From JADLHS01 sp964561105 (GTDB lineage Bacteria; Verrucomicrobiota; Verrucomicrobiia; Limisphaerales; JADLHS01): a stretch of 64,000 nucleotides of DNA. The translations under genes were made by a program, and so were the position numbers. The notes beneath the pieces were generated by a model. It saw only the letters and a list, made by a program, of their open reading frames with translations, was not told the origin of the DNA and ran no database searches. Every line of letters begins with the position of its first letter. Within the stretch, counting starts at the first letter, position 1. The stretch covers positions 62,001-126,000 of the forward strand of contig CAZLOH010000005.1 of NCBI GenBank assembly GCA_964561105.1, given 5' to 3'. Positions 1-7,695 of this stretch are shown piece by piece.

Positions 1-491
1 ACGAGGGCTGCCCAGCCTGGTTTGCGGGAGCGCGAGTAGCGCCAGCCTGCCGCCAGCGCGAGCAGGCTGAAAAAGACCAGCAACATTTCATGGATGAAAT
101 ACCGGCTGTAAAAAACCATCGCGGGAGAAACCGCCAGGAATATGGCGGCCCACGCGGTGGCGGCGCGGCCCAGGCCATCGCGCAGCAACAGGAGCAGGAG
201 AATCAGCCCCGCCCCGAAGGCAACCGTCACAACGCGAAACGTGCCGTCGGTGAGGTCGGCGGCGGTTTTCGCCGGGCTGAACCAGAGAACGGGCAGCGAG
301 AAGTAATAGAGCGTCGGCCCGTGATATTCGTGCGGGTCGTACTGGTAGTCGCCCTTTTCCCAAAGGGCGGCCAGTTTGGTGGCGTTGACGCCCTCGTCGT
401 TGTGGAGGGGGCGAATTCCGAGATGCGGACAGCGCAGGGCGAGGGCGGCGGCAAGCGCCAGCAGCAACGCCAAGCCGCTCCACCGGTTCAT
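1..491 (-). CDS. Agl23/TIGR03663-like membrane glycosyltransferase, 5' part only
   Basis: The gene starts at the ATG at 491-489 and runs off the left edge, so only about 163 residues are visible. The N-terminus is a hydrophobic helix followed by PLHNDEGVNA (D32, E33) and later DPHEYHGPT. The acidic pair after the first membrane helix is typical of GT-C fold, dolichyl-phosphate-mannose-dependent transferases, and the HNDEG/EYHGP pair recalls the TIGR03663 (Agl23) family. Two more membrane segments follow (about residues 88-105 and 112-150). The expected role is transfer of a sugar from a polyprenyl-phosphate donor at the outer face of the inner membrane; the substrate is unknown. Its ATG overlaps the TGA of the upstream discoidin gene as ATGA, which suggests translational coupling. 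Family assignment is from motif recognition only. Confidence 0.75.
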   Translation of the reverse strand, partial: MNRWSGLALLLALAAALALRCPHLGIRPLHNDEGVNATKLAALWEKGDYQYDPHEYHGPTLYYFSLPVLWFSPAKTAADLTDGTFRVVTVAFGAGLILLLLLLRDGLGRAATAWAAIFLAVSPAMVFYSRYFIHEMLLVFFSLLALAAGWRYSRSRKPGWAAL

Positions 492-1180
492 TTGTTCGGC
501 ACGGCGTACACCTCGATCTCCTGCCAGCAGTTCAGCGCGCTCGAAGTGCTGCCTTTGGTGTAACCACGCACGTAGCGGGCCTTCGTGCCTTTGCCGTCAA
601 TCACCCGGCCGAACTGCCGCTCGAAGTATTCGCGATCCGTGCCGACACCGAGACCGGAGGAATTGTCGGTATCATTGTTGTAGAGCGTGGTCACGCCGGT
701 CTTGAAGTCGGGGTCGTTGGACACTTGTACGACCACATCGTGAATGATCTGGATGTAACGGTGATCGTGCCAGATGGCGATGGCTTCGATGGTGTAAGGC
801 TCGCCCAGGTCCACCTGCACCCACTGCACACCTTTCTTCATTTCGACCGTGTCGTAATCGAAGGCTTCCTTCTTGCCGTCGGTGATCTGGCTCAAGTCGC
901 CGGTGAACGGCTTGACGCTGCTGGTGACCGGTTTGCCGGCCGCGACATTCACCGTGCCGGGGGCGACCATGAACGCGGGACCGGGTTTGTCGGAATTGGG
1001 TTCAATGTTCGGGCCGGTGGGCAGTTGTTCCGGCGTGCCCTTGAGCGTGGGGGACGGGAGCTTCAACTGCAACGGCACCTTGTCGGCGGCCACGGCATTG
1101 AGGGGCGAAAAGGTGGTCAGCACGCCCACGGCGGCTCCGGTGAGGACAATGTTCAGAGTGGAAATTGCTTTCATGTTCAA
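488..1180 (-). CDS. Secreted discoidin (F5/8 type C) domain protein
   Basis: 230 residues. An N-terminal signal peptide (about residues 1-32, ending near NAVAADK) is followed by a proline-rich linker to about residue 75. The rest is a galactose-binding-like F5/8 type C domain: VNVAAGKPV at the start, SQITDGKKEAFDYDTV, WVQVDLGEPYTIEAIAIWHD and a closing CWQEIEVYAV. Such domains bind carbohydrates or cell-surface ligands; no catalytic module is present. The stop codon overlaps the start of the downstream membrane glycosyltransferase by four bases (ATGA), so the two are probably co-transcribed and may act on the same cell-surface glycan. The specific ligand cannot be read from the sequence. Confidence 0.85.
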   Translation of the reverse strand: MNMKAISTLNIVLTGAAVGVLTTFSPLNAVAADKVPLQLKLPSPTLKGTPEQLPTGPNIEPNSDKPGPAFMVAPGTVNVAAGKPVTSSVKPFTGDLSQITDGKKEAFDYDTVEMKKGVQWVQVDLGEPYTIEAIAIWHDHRYIQIIHDVVVQVSNDPDFKTGVTTLYNNDTDNSSGLGVGTDREYFERQFGRVIDGKGTKARYVRGYTKGSTSSALNCWQEIEVYAVPNK

Positions 1181-1236
1181 TTTTTCGTTTATCGGTGCGG
1201 CAGGATACCAAACCTCGGGTCGGGTTCACAACCAAT

Positions 1237-2016
1237 TTAAGGACTCTCGCCGAGCCGCGCGTATTCAGTTCCAGCCAGGCGCGTCACCTCGGTGTGGAGC
1301 TGCCGGGCCAGTTCCTTCCGCTCGACCGCCGGGTGCGGTACGGGGCAAAAGACGACTTGGGCGCGCACCCGGCGCTTCGTCATGAGGTTCACCAGGTGTG
1401 GAAAGAAGGTCATGTCACCCCAATAACAAACATCGTCGGTCACGGAGCCGTCGTCGAGCGCATAGGCAATCCGGCCCACCGATAACGGATAGGGCGTTCC
1501 CACGATCGGTTCGAGCAGCGACGATTTGAAGGGCAGCACCTCCTGGCCATTCCAACTCGTGCCCTCGGGGAAAAGCACCACCACGTTGCCGCCGGCGAGG
1601 GCGTGCTCGATCTCGGTGTTCATCCGCGTCACGTCGCGACGCCGGGTGCGGTCCACGAAGAGCGTACCGGCCAGGCGCGCGAACCAGCCGAACACCGGCC
1701 AGTTTCTCACCTCGCTTTTGGAGACGAACACCGCCGGCGTGAGCGAGACCAGAACCAGGATATCGAGATAGCTGAGGTGATTGCAGACGAGCAGACCCGA
1801 TTGCGGACAGGGGCCGCGCGACGTGTAGGAAACCGAGAAGATCCGCAGCGTCCGGCGGGCACAGGCTTGCAGCCAGCGCGAACGCGCCAACTGGGGAATC
1901 CGCCCGCGGTGACGCAGGGTGAGCGCGACAAATTTGCCGGTGTAGAGGAACAATTCACCGGCAAACCACAGCGCGCGAAACGAGAGCCGGACAGTCCGAC
2001 GACCTGGAGCAGCCAC
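1237..2016 (-). CDS. Lysophospholipid acyltransferase, PlsC-like
   Basis: 259 residues from a GTG start at 2016; no in-frame ATG gives a better start. The acyltransferase block I motif NHLSYLD (H80, D85) and block III motif FPEGTS (149-154) are intact, and a hydrophobic segment lies at about residues 16-34. The family transfers an acyl chain to lysophosphatidic acid or a related acceptor at the inner membrane. The C-terminal half (CYWGDMTFFPHL) resembles small PlsC homologues that may use other acceptors such as ornithine lipids, so the substrate is uncertain. It lies 51 bases after the secreted PKD protein on the same strand and could be its operon partner. Confidence 0.85.
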   Translation of the reverse strand: MAAPGRRTVRLSFRALWFAGELFLYTGKFVALTLRHRGRIPQLARSRWLQACARRTLRIFSVSYTSRGPCPQSGLLVCNHLSYLDILVLVSLTPAVFVSKSEVRNWPVFGWFARLAGTLFVDRTRRRDVTRMNTEIEHALAGGNVVVLFPEGTSWNGQEVLPFKSSLLEPIVGTPYPLSVGRIAYALDDGSVTDDVCYWGDMTFFPHLVNLMTKRRVRAQVVFCPVPHPAVERKELARQLHTEVTRLAGTEYARLGESP

Positions 2017-2067
2017 GCCCTCATCGGTACCAGAAAAATCGCGCGCAACAAGCGCAACCGCGCGGGC

Positions 2068-3603
2068 TTAACTCCCGCGCACGCGAAAGAACGCGCTGCC
2101 CGGCAGGATTGGCACGCTCACATTCTGGACGCTCGTCGTGAGCATTCCGCTCCACGAACTGGCCGGCAGGGTGGCGCTGCGTTCCACCACGAACGGCGGC
2201 GAACCGCCGGTCCAGGTCAGGTTCACTTTTGTCCCCACACGCGAGAGGCTCAGTGAGATTGCGTCCGCCACATGGATGACCACGGCATCGTAGGCCACCG
2301 CGTGAACTCCATCCGCGCCGCTCAACATCAGCGTATAATCGCCCGGCGCGTGAAACGTCACCAGCGTGTTCGTTTGTGTGGCGTTGGCAAACGTCAGGTT
2401 GGTTGGACCGGAGTAAAGTTTCCATTGCGTCGCCGCTGGAAGCGAATTGGTGAAGTTGACGAAACCTTGAAGTTGCACCGATGCGCCGACCGCCACCGTT
2501 TGATCCGGCCCGGCGGATGCCGTCGGCGCGCCAGCCGAGCGCGGCCCCTCCGACGGCCCGGTCGTTTGGATCACTTCAAAGTTGGTGATGCCGACCGAGG
2601 ACAGATGGTCAAAACAACCGGCCGGCCAGCGGTCGTCGGGCGTGACGGAAATGGAAAAGAAGTTTCCGTTGTCCGCCACGAGCGCGCCATATTTCTTCAG
2701 GGCCAGCAGGATCGCCTTTTCCTGTTTGGTCCAAGTCGTGGGAATGACGAAGGAGGACTTGAGGCGCACGCGCTGGCCCATCGCCGGCAGGTTTGCGCTG
2801 GTATTGTTGGTAGGGGCGGCGTAGTGCCTGGCGGGGTAAATGTAATTGTTGTAGCGCGAGCGCTTGACCACGATCCGGCACGCGTGTTCCACCATGCCGC
2901 GTTCACATTCGTCAAAACGCGGCAGAGCGGGGAACATGGGCAAGCCCGCAGCATCACCCGAAGTCCAACCCGCAGGGCGCAGCCCGTTCGTGTTGAGGTT
3001 GAATTTTGCTCCGTTGGATGCCTCCCAACTTCCCGCAACCAATTTGGCCTGCCACGTTTCCCAAAGGTTGCCGCTGCCCGGCTGCACGATGATCGCATGC
3101 CGGTCCCCGCCGTCATCGTTCACATCCTGCTGCCATTGCGTCAGGGTCAGCCCGCCGGTTTCCGCCGGCCACGACTCGACCGGCAAGTTTGTCGGAATGG
3201 GATACAACCCGTTTGGAAACGCCCCGCCGTCCAGATCGGATTCATCCGGGTAGTCGAAGAAATTGATCGGCTGGGTGGCTTGCGTCTCCGGCACGAGGAC
3301 GAAGTTCATTTCCTGGAACGCGCGCAAGGTCCGCCGGCTGGCAGCCAGGTCCGAAATAATTTGCGCAATCATCGCGTCCGAGTTTGGCAGGACGGGCCGT
3401 TGCGAGATGTCCTCGTTCCACGGATTCGTCACCGGAAAGATTTGCATGGCGGCCAGGACGGCGTCGGCCTCGGAGGTGTTGAAAAGCGTGGCATTGGTCA
3501 CCACCGGCAAGGCGCCGAGAATCCGGCCCTCGTGGTTGATGCGTTCCGCGTGCGCCGGGACCAACGAAAATAAAACAAGGAGAGAACCCAATATGCTTTT
3601 CAT
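2068..3603 (-). CDS. Secreted conserved protein with PKD-like domain and FYR-type C-terminus
   Basis: 511 residues with a signal peptide (1-19, ending PAHA). Residues about 50-345 match a conserved secreted family I know only by its signature blocks: NPWNEDIS near the start, DRHAIIVQPG, LRPAGWTSGDAAGLPMFP, YPARH, MGQRVRLK and LALKKYGALVADNG. No enzymatic function is established for it to my knowledge. A PKD/Ig-like beta domain follows (about 355-440, GPDQTVAVGASVQLQG). The last 60 residues form a short beta module ending FFRVRGS, which matches the C-termini of the other large secreted proteins here. It is likely exported and cell-surface associated. It is divergent from the ribosomal operon across a 250-base intergenic region. 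Confidence 0.75.
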   Translation of the reverse strand: MKSILGSLLVLFSLVPAHAERINHEGRILGALPVVTNATLFNTSEADAVLAAMQIFPVTNPWNEDISQRPVLPNSDAMIAQIISDLAASRRTLRAFQEMNFVLVPETQATQPINFFDYPDESDLDGGAFPNGLYPIPTNLPVESWPAETGGLTLTQWQQDVNDDGGDRHAIIVQPGSGNLWETWQAKLVAGSWEASNGAKFNLNTNGLRPAGWTSGDAAGLPMFPALPRFDECERGMVEHACRIVVKRSRYNNYIYPARHYAAPTNNTSANLPAMGQRVRLKSSFVIPTTWTKQEKAILLALKKYGALVADNGNFFSISVTPDDRWPAGCFDHLSSVGITNFEVIQTTGPSEGPRSAGAPTASAGPDQTVAVGASVQLQGFVNFTNSLPAATQWKLYSGPTNLTFANATQTNTLVTFHAPGDYTLMLSGADGVHAVAYDAVVIHVADAISLSLSRVGTKVNLTWTGGSPPFVVERSATLPASSWSGMLTTSVQNVSVPILPGSAFFRVRGS

Positions 3604-3756
3604 ACGACATTACGACATTGCAGCAACCGCTGGCTGGATGCAGAAGCAGGAAGAACGCCACCAATCCGATGCGGGGAGCGCCAATTTCCCAGGTCGTTCC
3701 TCAGAGAATCGTCGGAGCGTAGAAACCATCGGCGGAAATTTCTGACAAAAAACTTG

Positions 3757-3784
3757 TTGCAGACGAACCTTTCTCTGCTAGTCT
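3757..3784 (+). promoter_or_regulatory. Candidate sigma70 promoter of the S10 operon
   Basis: A -35-like TTGCAG at 3757-3762 and a -10-like TAGTCT at 3779-3784 are separated by 16 bases, with a TGC extension just before the -10. It lies about 70 bases upstream of rpsJ in the intergenic region facing the minus-strand secreted protein gene. The assignment is by eye. Confidence 0.4.
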
Positions 3785-3790
3785 CTGCGC

Positions 3791-3812
3791 CCCGTTTCCC
3801 GCAGGGAAAGGG
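3791..3812 (+). promoter_or_regulatory. Leader hairpin upstream of rpsJ
   Basis: CCCGTTTCCC, loop GCA and GGGAAAGGG form a nine-pair stem with one bulged G, inside the predicted rpsJ leader. No U-run follows, so it is not an intrinsic terminator. By analogy with the leader where ribosomal protein L4 autoregulates the S10 operon in Escherichia coli it could be a regulatory element, but no specific similarity was established. Confidence 0.3.
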
Positions 3813-3853
3813 TTGAACCGTTTCAGACCGTTAAACAGACAATTGTTCTTTGT

Positions 3854-4162
3854 ATGGCAGGACAACGCATTCGTATTCGTCTCAAGGCCTATGACTATCG
3901 CGTCATAGACCAGTCGGCGCGCGAGATCGCCGACACCGTCAAGCGCACCGGCGCGCGCGTGGCGGGACCGATTCCGCTCCCCACCCGCACCGAGCGCTTC
4001 ACCGTGTTGCGCTCGCCGCACGCGGACAAGAAATCGCAGGAAACCTTCGAGCAGCGCACGCACAAGCGGCTGCTGGACATCATTGATCCGACCGCCAAGA
4101 CGGTGGACGAGTTGAAGAAACTCAATCTTCCGGCCGGCGTGGACATCACCATCAAAATTTAA
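3854..4162 (+). CDS. rpsJ: 30S ribosomal protein S10
   Basis: 102 residues, the usual length of bacterial S10. Recognisable blocks are IRIRLKAYDYRVID near the start, PIPLPTRTERFTVLRSPH in the loop, and the C-terminal LPAGVDITIKI. S10 is part of the 30S head and of the NusB-S10 antitermination complex. It is the first gene of a four-gene ribosomal operon, 18 bases before rplC. The start is the ATG after TTGTTCTTTGT; no Shine-Dalgarno site is visible. Confidence 0.98.
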   Translation: MAGQRIRIRLKAYDYRVIDQSAREIADTVKRTGARVAGPIPLPTRTERFTVLRSPHADKKSQETFEQRTHKRLLDIIDPTAKTVDELKKLNLPAGVDITIKI

Positions 4163-4180
4163 CTTCTACGCCCACACGCC

Positions 4181-4879
4181 ATGCCACTCGGACTTATTGG
4201 AAAAAAACTCGGCCACACCCGCGTCTATGACGCGAGCGGTGTGTTGCACCCGGTCACGGTCGTTCTTGCGGGACCGAATCGGGTGTTGCAGGTCAAGACC
4301 CAGGCCAGCAAGGACGGCTACAACGCCGTGCAACTTGGCTTTGACGATCAAAAGGAACAGCGCCTCACCAAGCCATTGCTCGGTCACATCAAGAAGCACA
4401 GCGGCGTGGCCGTGAAACGCATCCGGGAATTTCGCGACTTCAGCAAGGAAGTGAAACCCGGCGAATCCGTCGGAGCCACGCTGTTTGCGCCCGGCGATTT
4501 TGTGGATGCCATCGGTGTTACCAAAGGGCGCGGTTTTGAAGGCGTGGTGAAACGCCATCGGTTTGGCGGCGGCGATCAGACGCACGGCGCGAAGGGTTGG
4601 AAACGCCGCTCCGGCGCCATCGGCCAGCGCTTGTTTCCCGGCACCGTCATGCGCGGGATGCGGATGCCTGGCCACATGGGGCAGGTGACCCGCACCATGC
4701 AAAACCTGGAAATCATCCAGGTGCGCGAGGCGGACAATCTGTTGCTCATCAAGGGATCCTGCCCTGGCGCGGAAGGCGATTACGTCATCATCCGCGAATC
4801 CAAGAAGCGACCCAAGGGTTGGAAGCCGCCGGTTTCCGCGGTTTCCGCCAAGAAAAAGGCCGCGGCGACCAAGAAATAA
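4181..4879 (+). CDS. rplC: 50S ribosomal protein L3
   Basis: 232 residues. It starts MPLGLIGKKLGHTRVYD, and the L3 signature is visible in VTKGRGFEGVVKRHRFGGG and the downstream MPGHMGQVTRTMQNLE. L3 binds 23S rRNA near the peptidyl-transferase centre and nucleates 50S assembly. A lysine/alanine-rich C-terminal tail of about 20 residues (ending AKKKAAATKK) makes it longer than the common 205-215 residue form; this looks like a lineage-specific extension. It sits between rpsJ and rplD, 13 bases before rplD, and has no clear Shine-Dalgarno site. Confidence 0.98.
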   Translation: MPLGLIGKKLGHTRVYDASGVLHPVTVVLAGPNRVLQVKTQASKDGYNAVQLGFDDQKEQRLTKPLLGHIKKHSGVAVKRIREFRDFSKEVKPGESVGATLFAPGDFVDAIGVTKGRGFEGVVKRHRFGGGDQTHGAKGWKRRSGAIGQRLFPGTVMRGMRMPGHMGQVTRTMQNLEIIQVREADNLLLIKGSCPGAEGDYVIIRESKKRPKGWKPPVSAVSAKKKAAATKK

Positions 4880-4892
4880 TTAGAGGACTCAC

Positions 4893-5519
4893 ATGAAACT
4901 CTCCGTTAAAAACTCGCAAGGCCAGGCCACCGGCGAACTTGAAGTGAAGTTCGCGCTCGTGGAAAACGGCAAGGGCACGCAAGCCGTTCACGACACGGTG
5001 GTGGCATTTCGCGCCGCGCAACGCAGCGGCACCGCCTGCACCAAGACCGTCGGCGAAGTGTCCGGCTCGAACAAGAAACCGTGGCGGCAGAAGGGTACCG
5101 GTCGCGCCCGCGCCGGCTCGCACCAGTCCCCACTCTGGCCAGGCGGCGGTGTGGTGTTCGGCCCCCGGCCCCGCGACTTCGGCAAGAAGGTCAATGCGCG
5201 CACCCGCCAGCTTGCCTTGCGCAAGGCGCTCAGCGAACGCTTGAAAGCCGGTGACGTGGTCGTCGTGGACGACTTGAAGCTCGGCTCACCCAAGACCAGG
5301 GAATTCCTCGGCCTCATCAACGCCCTCGAACTGGACGGCACGACGCTCGTGGTTTCCGCCGGCGTGGACAAGAACGTCCAGCTTGCCTCGCGCAACATTC
5401 CCTTCGTGACTTTGACCACGAGTGAATCGCTTAACACCTATGACGTGCTGCGCCCCAGCAAGCTGCTGTTCACCCGGAGCGCGTTTGAAAAGATCGAAGC
5501 TCGATTGAACAAGGAATAA
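4893..5519 (+). CDS. rplD: 50S ribosomal protein L4
   Basis: 208 residues, normal length. The internal loop that reaches the exit tunnel is present (KGTGRARAGSHQSPLWPGGG, then FGPRPRDF). L4 binds 23S rRNA and, in enterobacteria, represses its own operon by binding the S10 leader; whether that holds here is unknown. A weak purine-rich ribosome-binding site (AGAGGA) lies nine bases before the ATG. The next gene begins one base after its stop codon. Confidence 0.98.
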   Translation: MKLSVKNSQGQATGELEVKFALVENGKGTQAVHDTVVAFRAAQRSGTACTKTVGEVSGSNKKPWRQKGTGRARAGSHQSPLWPGGGVVFGPRPRDFGKKVNARTRQLALRKALSERLKAGDVVVVDDLKLGSPKTREFLGLINALELDGTTLVVSAGVDKNVQLASRNIPFVTLTTSESLNTYDVLRPSKLLFTRSAFEKIEARLNKE

Positions 5520-5520
5520 C

Positions 5521-5883
5521 ATGAACTCTTTTGATGTCATCAAAACCGTGCGGCTCACCGAGAAGGGAACCCGTCAGTCGAGCCAGTCCGTTCGTTTCCA
5601 CGAACGGGATGCCAACCGCAAGCCCGTCCTGGATGCCAGCGGCAAGCCCAAGATCAAGGTGCGGACGCTCAATCAGTACACGGTTGTGGCGGATCGGCGG
5701 GCCACCAAGCCGCAAATCCGCAATGCGGTGCAGGAATTGTTCAAGGTCAAGGTGACGAAGGTCAATACCCTCAACGTGCGCGGCAAATTCCGCCGCCAAC
5801 GGACCACCCAGGCCGGCCAGGCTCCCAGTTGGAAGAAGGCCATCGTTACGCTCAAGGCGGGCGACAAGATTTCGTTGACCTGA
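5521..5883 (+). CDS. rplW: 50S ribosomal protein L23 with N-terminal insertion
   Basis: 120 residues, longer than the usual 95-100. MNSFDVIKTVRLTEKG is the L23 N-terminus, and the core is clear in DRRATKPQIRNAVQELFKVK and the C-terminal SWKKAIVTLKAGDKI. About 20 extra residues (roughly 26-48, including ERDANRKPVLDASGKPKIK) separate the N-terminal strand from the core. L23 lies at the tunnel exit and docks trigger factor and SRP. In most bacteria rplB and the rest of the S10 operon follow; here an intrinsic terminator follows 20 bases after the stop. Confidence 0.96.
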   Translation: MNSFDVIKTVRLTEKGTRQSSQSVRFHERDANRKPVLDASGKPKIKVRTLNQYTVVADRRATKPQIRNAVQELFKVKVTKVNTLNVRGKFRRQRTTQAGQAPSWKKAIVTLKAGDKISLT

Positions 5884-5902
5884 TTACGGCTTCAAAATTC
5901 AA

Positions 5903-5936
5903 AGCGCGAAGCGATCCTGCTTCGCGCTATTTTTTT
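5903..5936 (+). terminator. Intrinsic terminator closing the S10 operon
   Basis: AGCGCGAAGC (5903-5912), a six-base loop, and the perfect complement GCTTCGCGCT (5919-5928) are followed by an A and seven Ts. A ten-pair GC-rich stem with an uninterrupted T tract is a classic rho-independent terminator. It lies 20 bases after the rplW stop. Confidence 0.92.
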
Positions 5937-6295
5937 GAGCGGGTTGGCTGGCAGCCGTGGACCGTCGCCCAAACCGTCAAGACGACCACGGCGGGTCGCT
6001 CCTGGCCTGTGCCATGCGCCAGCTTCTCCGAACCCTGGCCCGGCCCGGCGACCACGCGGGCTGCGCCGCCGATTGGGAACTGTTCGTTCATGATGCGCTG
6101 GATTAGCTCTGATCAAATCAGAACGTCTCCGTTGAAATCTGTGGTGCGAGGCTTAGCGTGCAGAGGAAGAAAAACTGACCGCATAGTCGTGAAACGCGGT
6201 CCAACTCGCAGCGACGAACATGAGAACTCATCGTTCAACGGAATCACCGGAACACCGGATCCCGTCTTGCCCGAGCCCCCGGTTTTGTCGCTCGA
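5937..6295. other. Intergenic stretch, no convincing gene
   Basis: About 360 bases between the S10-operon terminator and the cytidylate-kinase-like gene. It holds one possible small ORF (5957-6106, listed separately) and a short inverted repeat TCTGAT-caa-ATCAGA at 6108-6122. I see no RNA gene or clear promoter. Confidence 0.6.
5957..6106 (+). CDS. Possible small protein of 49 residues
   Basis: GTG-initiated frame ending in TAG, in a gene-free gap. The reading is VDRRPNRQDDHGG, then an LLRTLARPGDHAG stretch and a C-terminal WELFVHDALD. GC-rich third positions and an amphipathic middle are compatible with coding, but there is no Shine-Dalgarno site, no recognised family and only a GTG start. 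It may be a chance frame in GC-rich DNA or the remnant of a longer gene. It is kept only because the gap otherwise has no explanation. Confidence 0.2.
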   Translation: MDRRPNRQDDHGGSLLACAMRQLLRTLARPGDHAGCAADWELFVHDALD

Positions 6296-6297
6296 AT

Positions 6298-6302
6298 GGA
6301 GG
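6298..6302 (+). promoter_or_regulatory. Shine-Dalgarno site deciding the start at 6308
   Basis: GGAGG lies five bases before the ATG at 6308 and overlaps an upstream in-frame ATG at 6296. A strong Shine-Dalgarno site is uncommon in this window, and its position favours the downstream start. Confidence 0.7.
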
Positions 6303-6307
6303 CCATT

Positions 6308-7066
6308 ATGCATGATCTAATCGGGCTTCGCCAGTGTCAGACGTTTATCAACTATCAGTTGAACCCGGAAGAGCGCGACCAACGTGATCGCACCGCGCCG
6401 TTGCGCCCCGCGGTGACCATCTCGCGCCAGACGGGGTGCGGTGCGTTGGAGGTCGCCGAGAAACTGGCAACGCGGTTGCAGCGGGATTCGTCGCCAGGCG
6501 ATCCGCCGTGGACTGTCTTTGACCGCAATCTCATGGAGAAGGTCTTGGAGGATCACAACCTGGCCGTCCGACTGGCGAAGTTTCTGCCCGAGGATCGGAT
6601 GACGGAATTGCAGGACATCACCGACGAGTTTTTTGGACTGCGCCCCTCCTCGTGGACGATGATTCAACAGATCAGCGAGACCATCCTGAAACTGGCCGGG
6701 TTGGGCAACGCGATTCTCATCGGTCGGGGCAGCAATGTCATCACGGCGAAACTACCGCGCATGGTTCACGTCCGGTTGGTGGCCCCATTGGCAGTCCGGC
6801 TCGCATACTGCCAGGCCAACTACGACATGACCGCCCGTGCCGCCCGCGACTTCTGCCGGCGGGAGGACCAGGGGCGTCGCCGCTATTTGAAGAAATACTT
6901 CCAAGCGGACGTGGCCGACGCATTGCTCTACCACCTGGTCATCAATACCGGCCTGGTTTCTTATGAATCGGCGGTTCAACTAATCGCCGATACCGTGAAG
7001 GCGGAAGCCCGGGCAAGCGATCGTTCGCCTCGGACCACCTCCAGTGCTCACGCGGAAACCCGTTGA
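6308..7066 (+). CDS. Cytidylate kinase-like family protein
   Basis: 252 residues from the ATG at 6308, chosen because GGAGG sits at optimal spacing; the ATG at 6296 would add four residues. AVTISRQTGCGALEVAEKLA is the variant P-loop seen in cytidylate-kinase-like proteins (typically SRQ-x-G-x-GG), followed by WTVFDRNLMEKVL and LGNAILIGRGSN. Proteins of this kind are related to CMP kinases, but their substrate is generally untested. The housekeeping cmk gene is expected elsewhere because the surrounding motifs differ. It is convergent with the peroxiredoxin gene, 43 bases away. Confidence 0.8.
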   Translation: MHDLIGLRQCQTFINYQLNPEERDQRDRTAPLRPAVTISRQTGCGALEVAEKLATRLQRDSSPGDPPWTVFDRNLMEKVLEDHNLAVRLAKFLPEDRMTELQDITDEFFGLRPSSWTMIQQISETILKLAGLGNAILIGRGSNVITAKLPRMVHVRLVAPLAVRLAYCQANYDMTARAARDFCRREDQGRRRYLKKYFQADVADALLYHLVINTGLVSYESAVQLIADTVKAEARASDRSPRTTSSAHAETR

Positions 7067-7109
7067 AAACCCGGGCAGATTCGGCTCCAAACCGGTTCGC
7101 GCGGGTCAG

Positions 7110-7586
7110 CTACTTGAGTTTCGCCAGCGTGCTCTTGATGGCGTCGAAGTTGGGCAAATCTTTGGGAGTCGGTGTCTGCTCGCTGTATTGCACCACGCCT
7201 GCCTTGTCAATGACGAACGCCGCGCGCGCCGAGGTGTCACCCACGCCGGCCAGCATCGGGAATACTACTTCGTACGCCTTCGTCACGGTCTTGTTTAAAT
7301 CGCTCGCGAGCGTGATGCCGATTTTTTCCTTCTCGGCCCAGGCCGCCTGGGCGAAGGGACTGTCCACGCTGACGGCGATCACGTCCGCGCTCAGATCTTT
7401 GTAGGCATTGAGGCCGGCCGTCACGCCGCAAAGTTCCGTTGTGCAAACGCCGGTGAACGCGAGCGGAAAGAACAGCAGCACCGTGTTTTTCTTCCCGAAA
7501 TTGCTGCTGAGTTTCACCTCCGTATCGGCGGGGGATTTGGATTTGAGCGTGAAGTCCGGCGCTTTGGTTCCAACTGCAATGGCCAT
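7110..7586 (-). CDS. Peroxiredoxin, thiol-dependent (AhpC/TSA fold)
   Basis: 158 residues. The active-site block FPLAFTGVCTTELC carries the peroxidatic cysteine C48 within P-x3-T-x2-C, and C53 five residues on could act as a resolving cysteine, as in atypical 2-Cys enzymes. APDFTLKS near the start and VSVDSPFAQAAWAEK are also typical. The family reduces hydrogen and organic peroxides with thioredoxin-type donors in the cytoplasm. It resembles the AhpE/BCP branch, but the subfamily cannot be settled by eye. It is monocistronic, convergent with the upstream neighbour. Confidence 0.92.
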   Translation of the reverse strand: MAIAVGTKAPDFTLKSKSPADTEVKLSSNFGKKNTVLLFFPLAFTGVCTTELCGVTAGLNAYKDLSADVIAVSVDSPFAQAAWAEKEKIGITLASDLNKTVTKAYEVVFPMLAGVGDTSARAAFVIDKAGVVQYSEQTPTPKDLPNFDAIKSTLAKLK

Positions 7587-7695
7587 AATTGTCGTTTGCT
7601 TTCTTGGTTAAGGTTTCAATTCGTTAACAAGACATAGTTATAGCCAAGCTGGAAATCATGTCAAAGCGGTTTCACGGCGACAGCCAAATGGTCGC

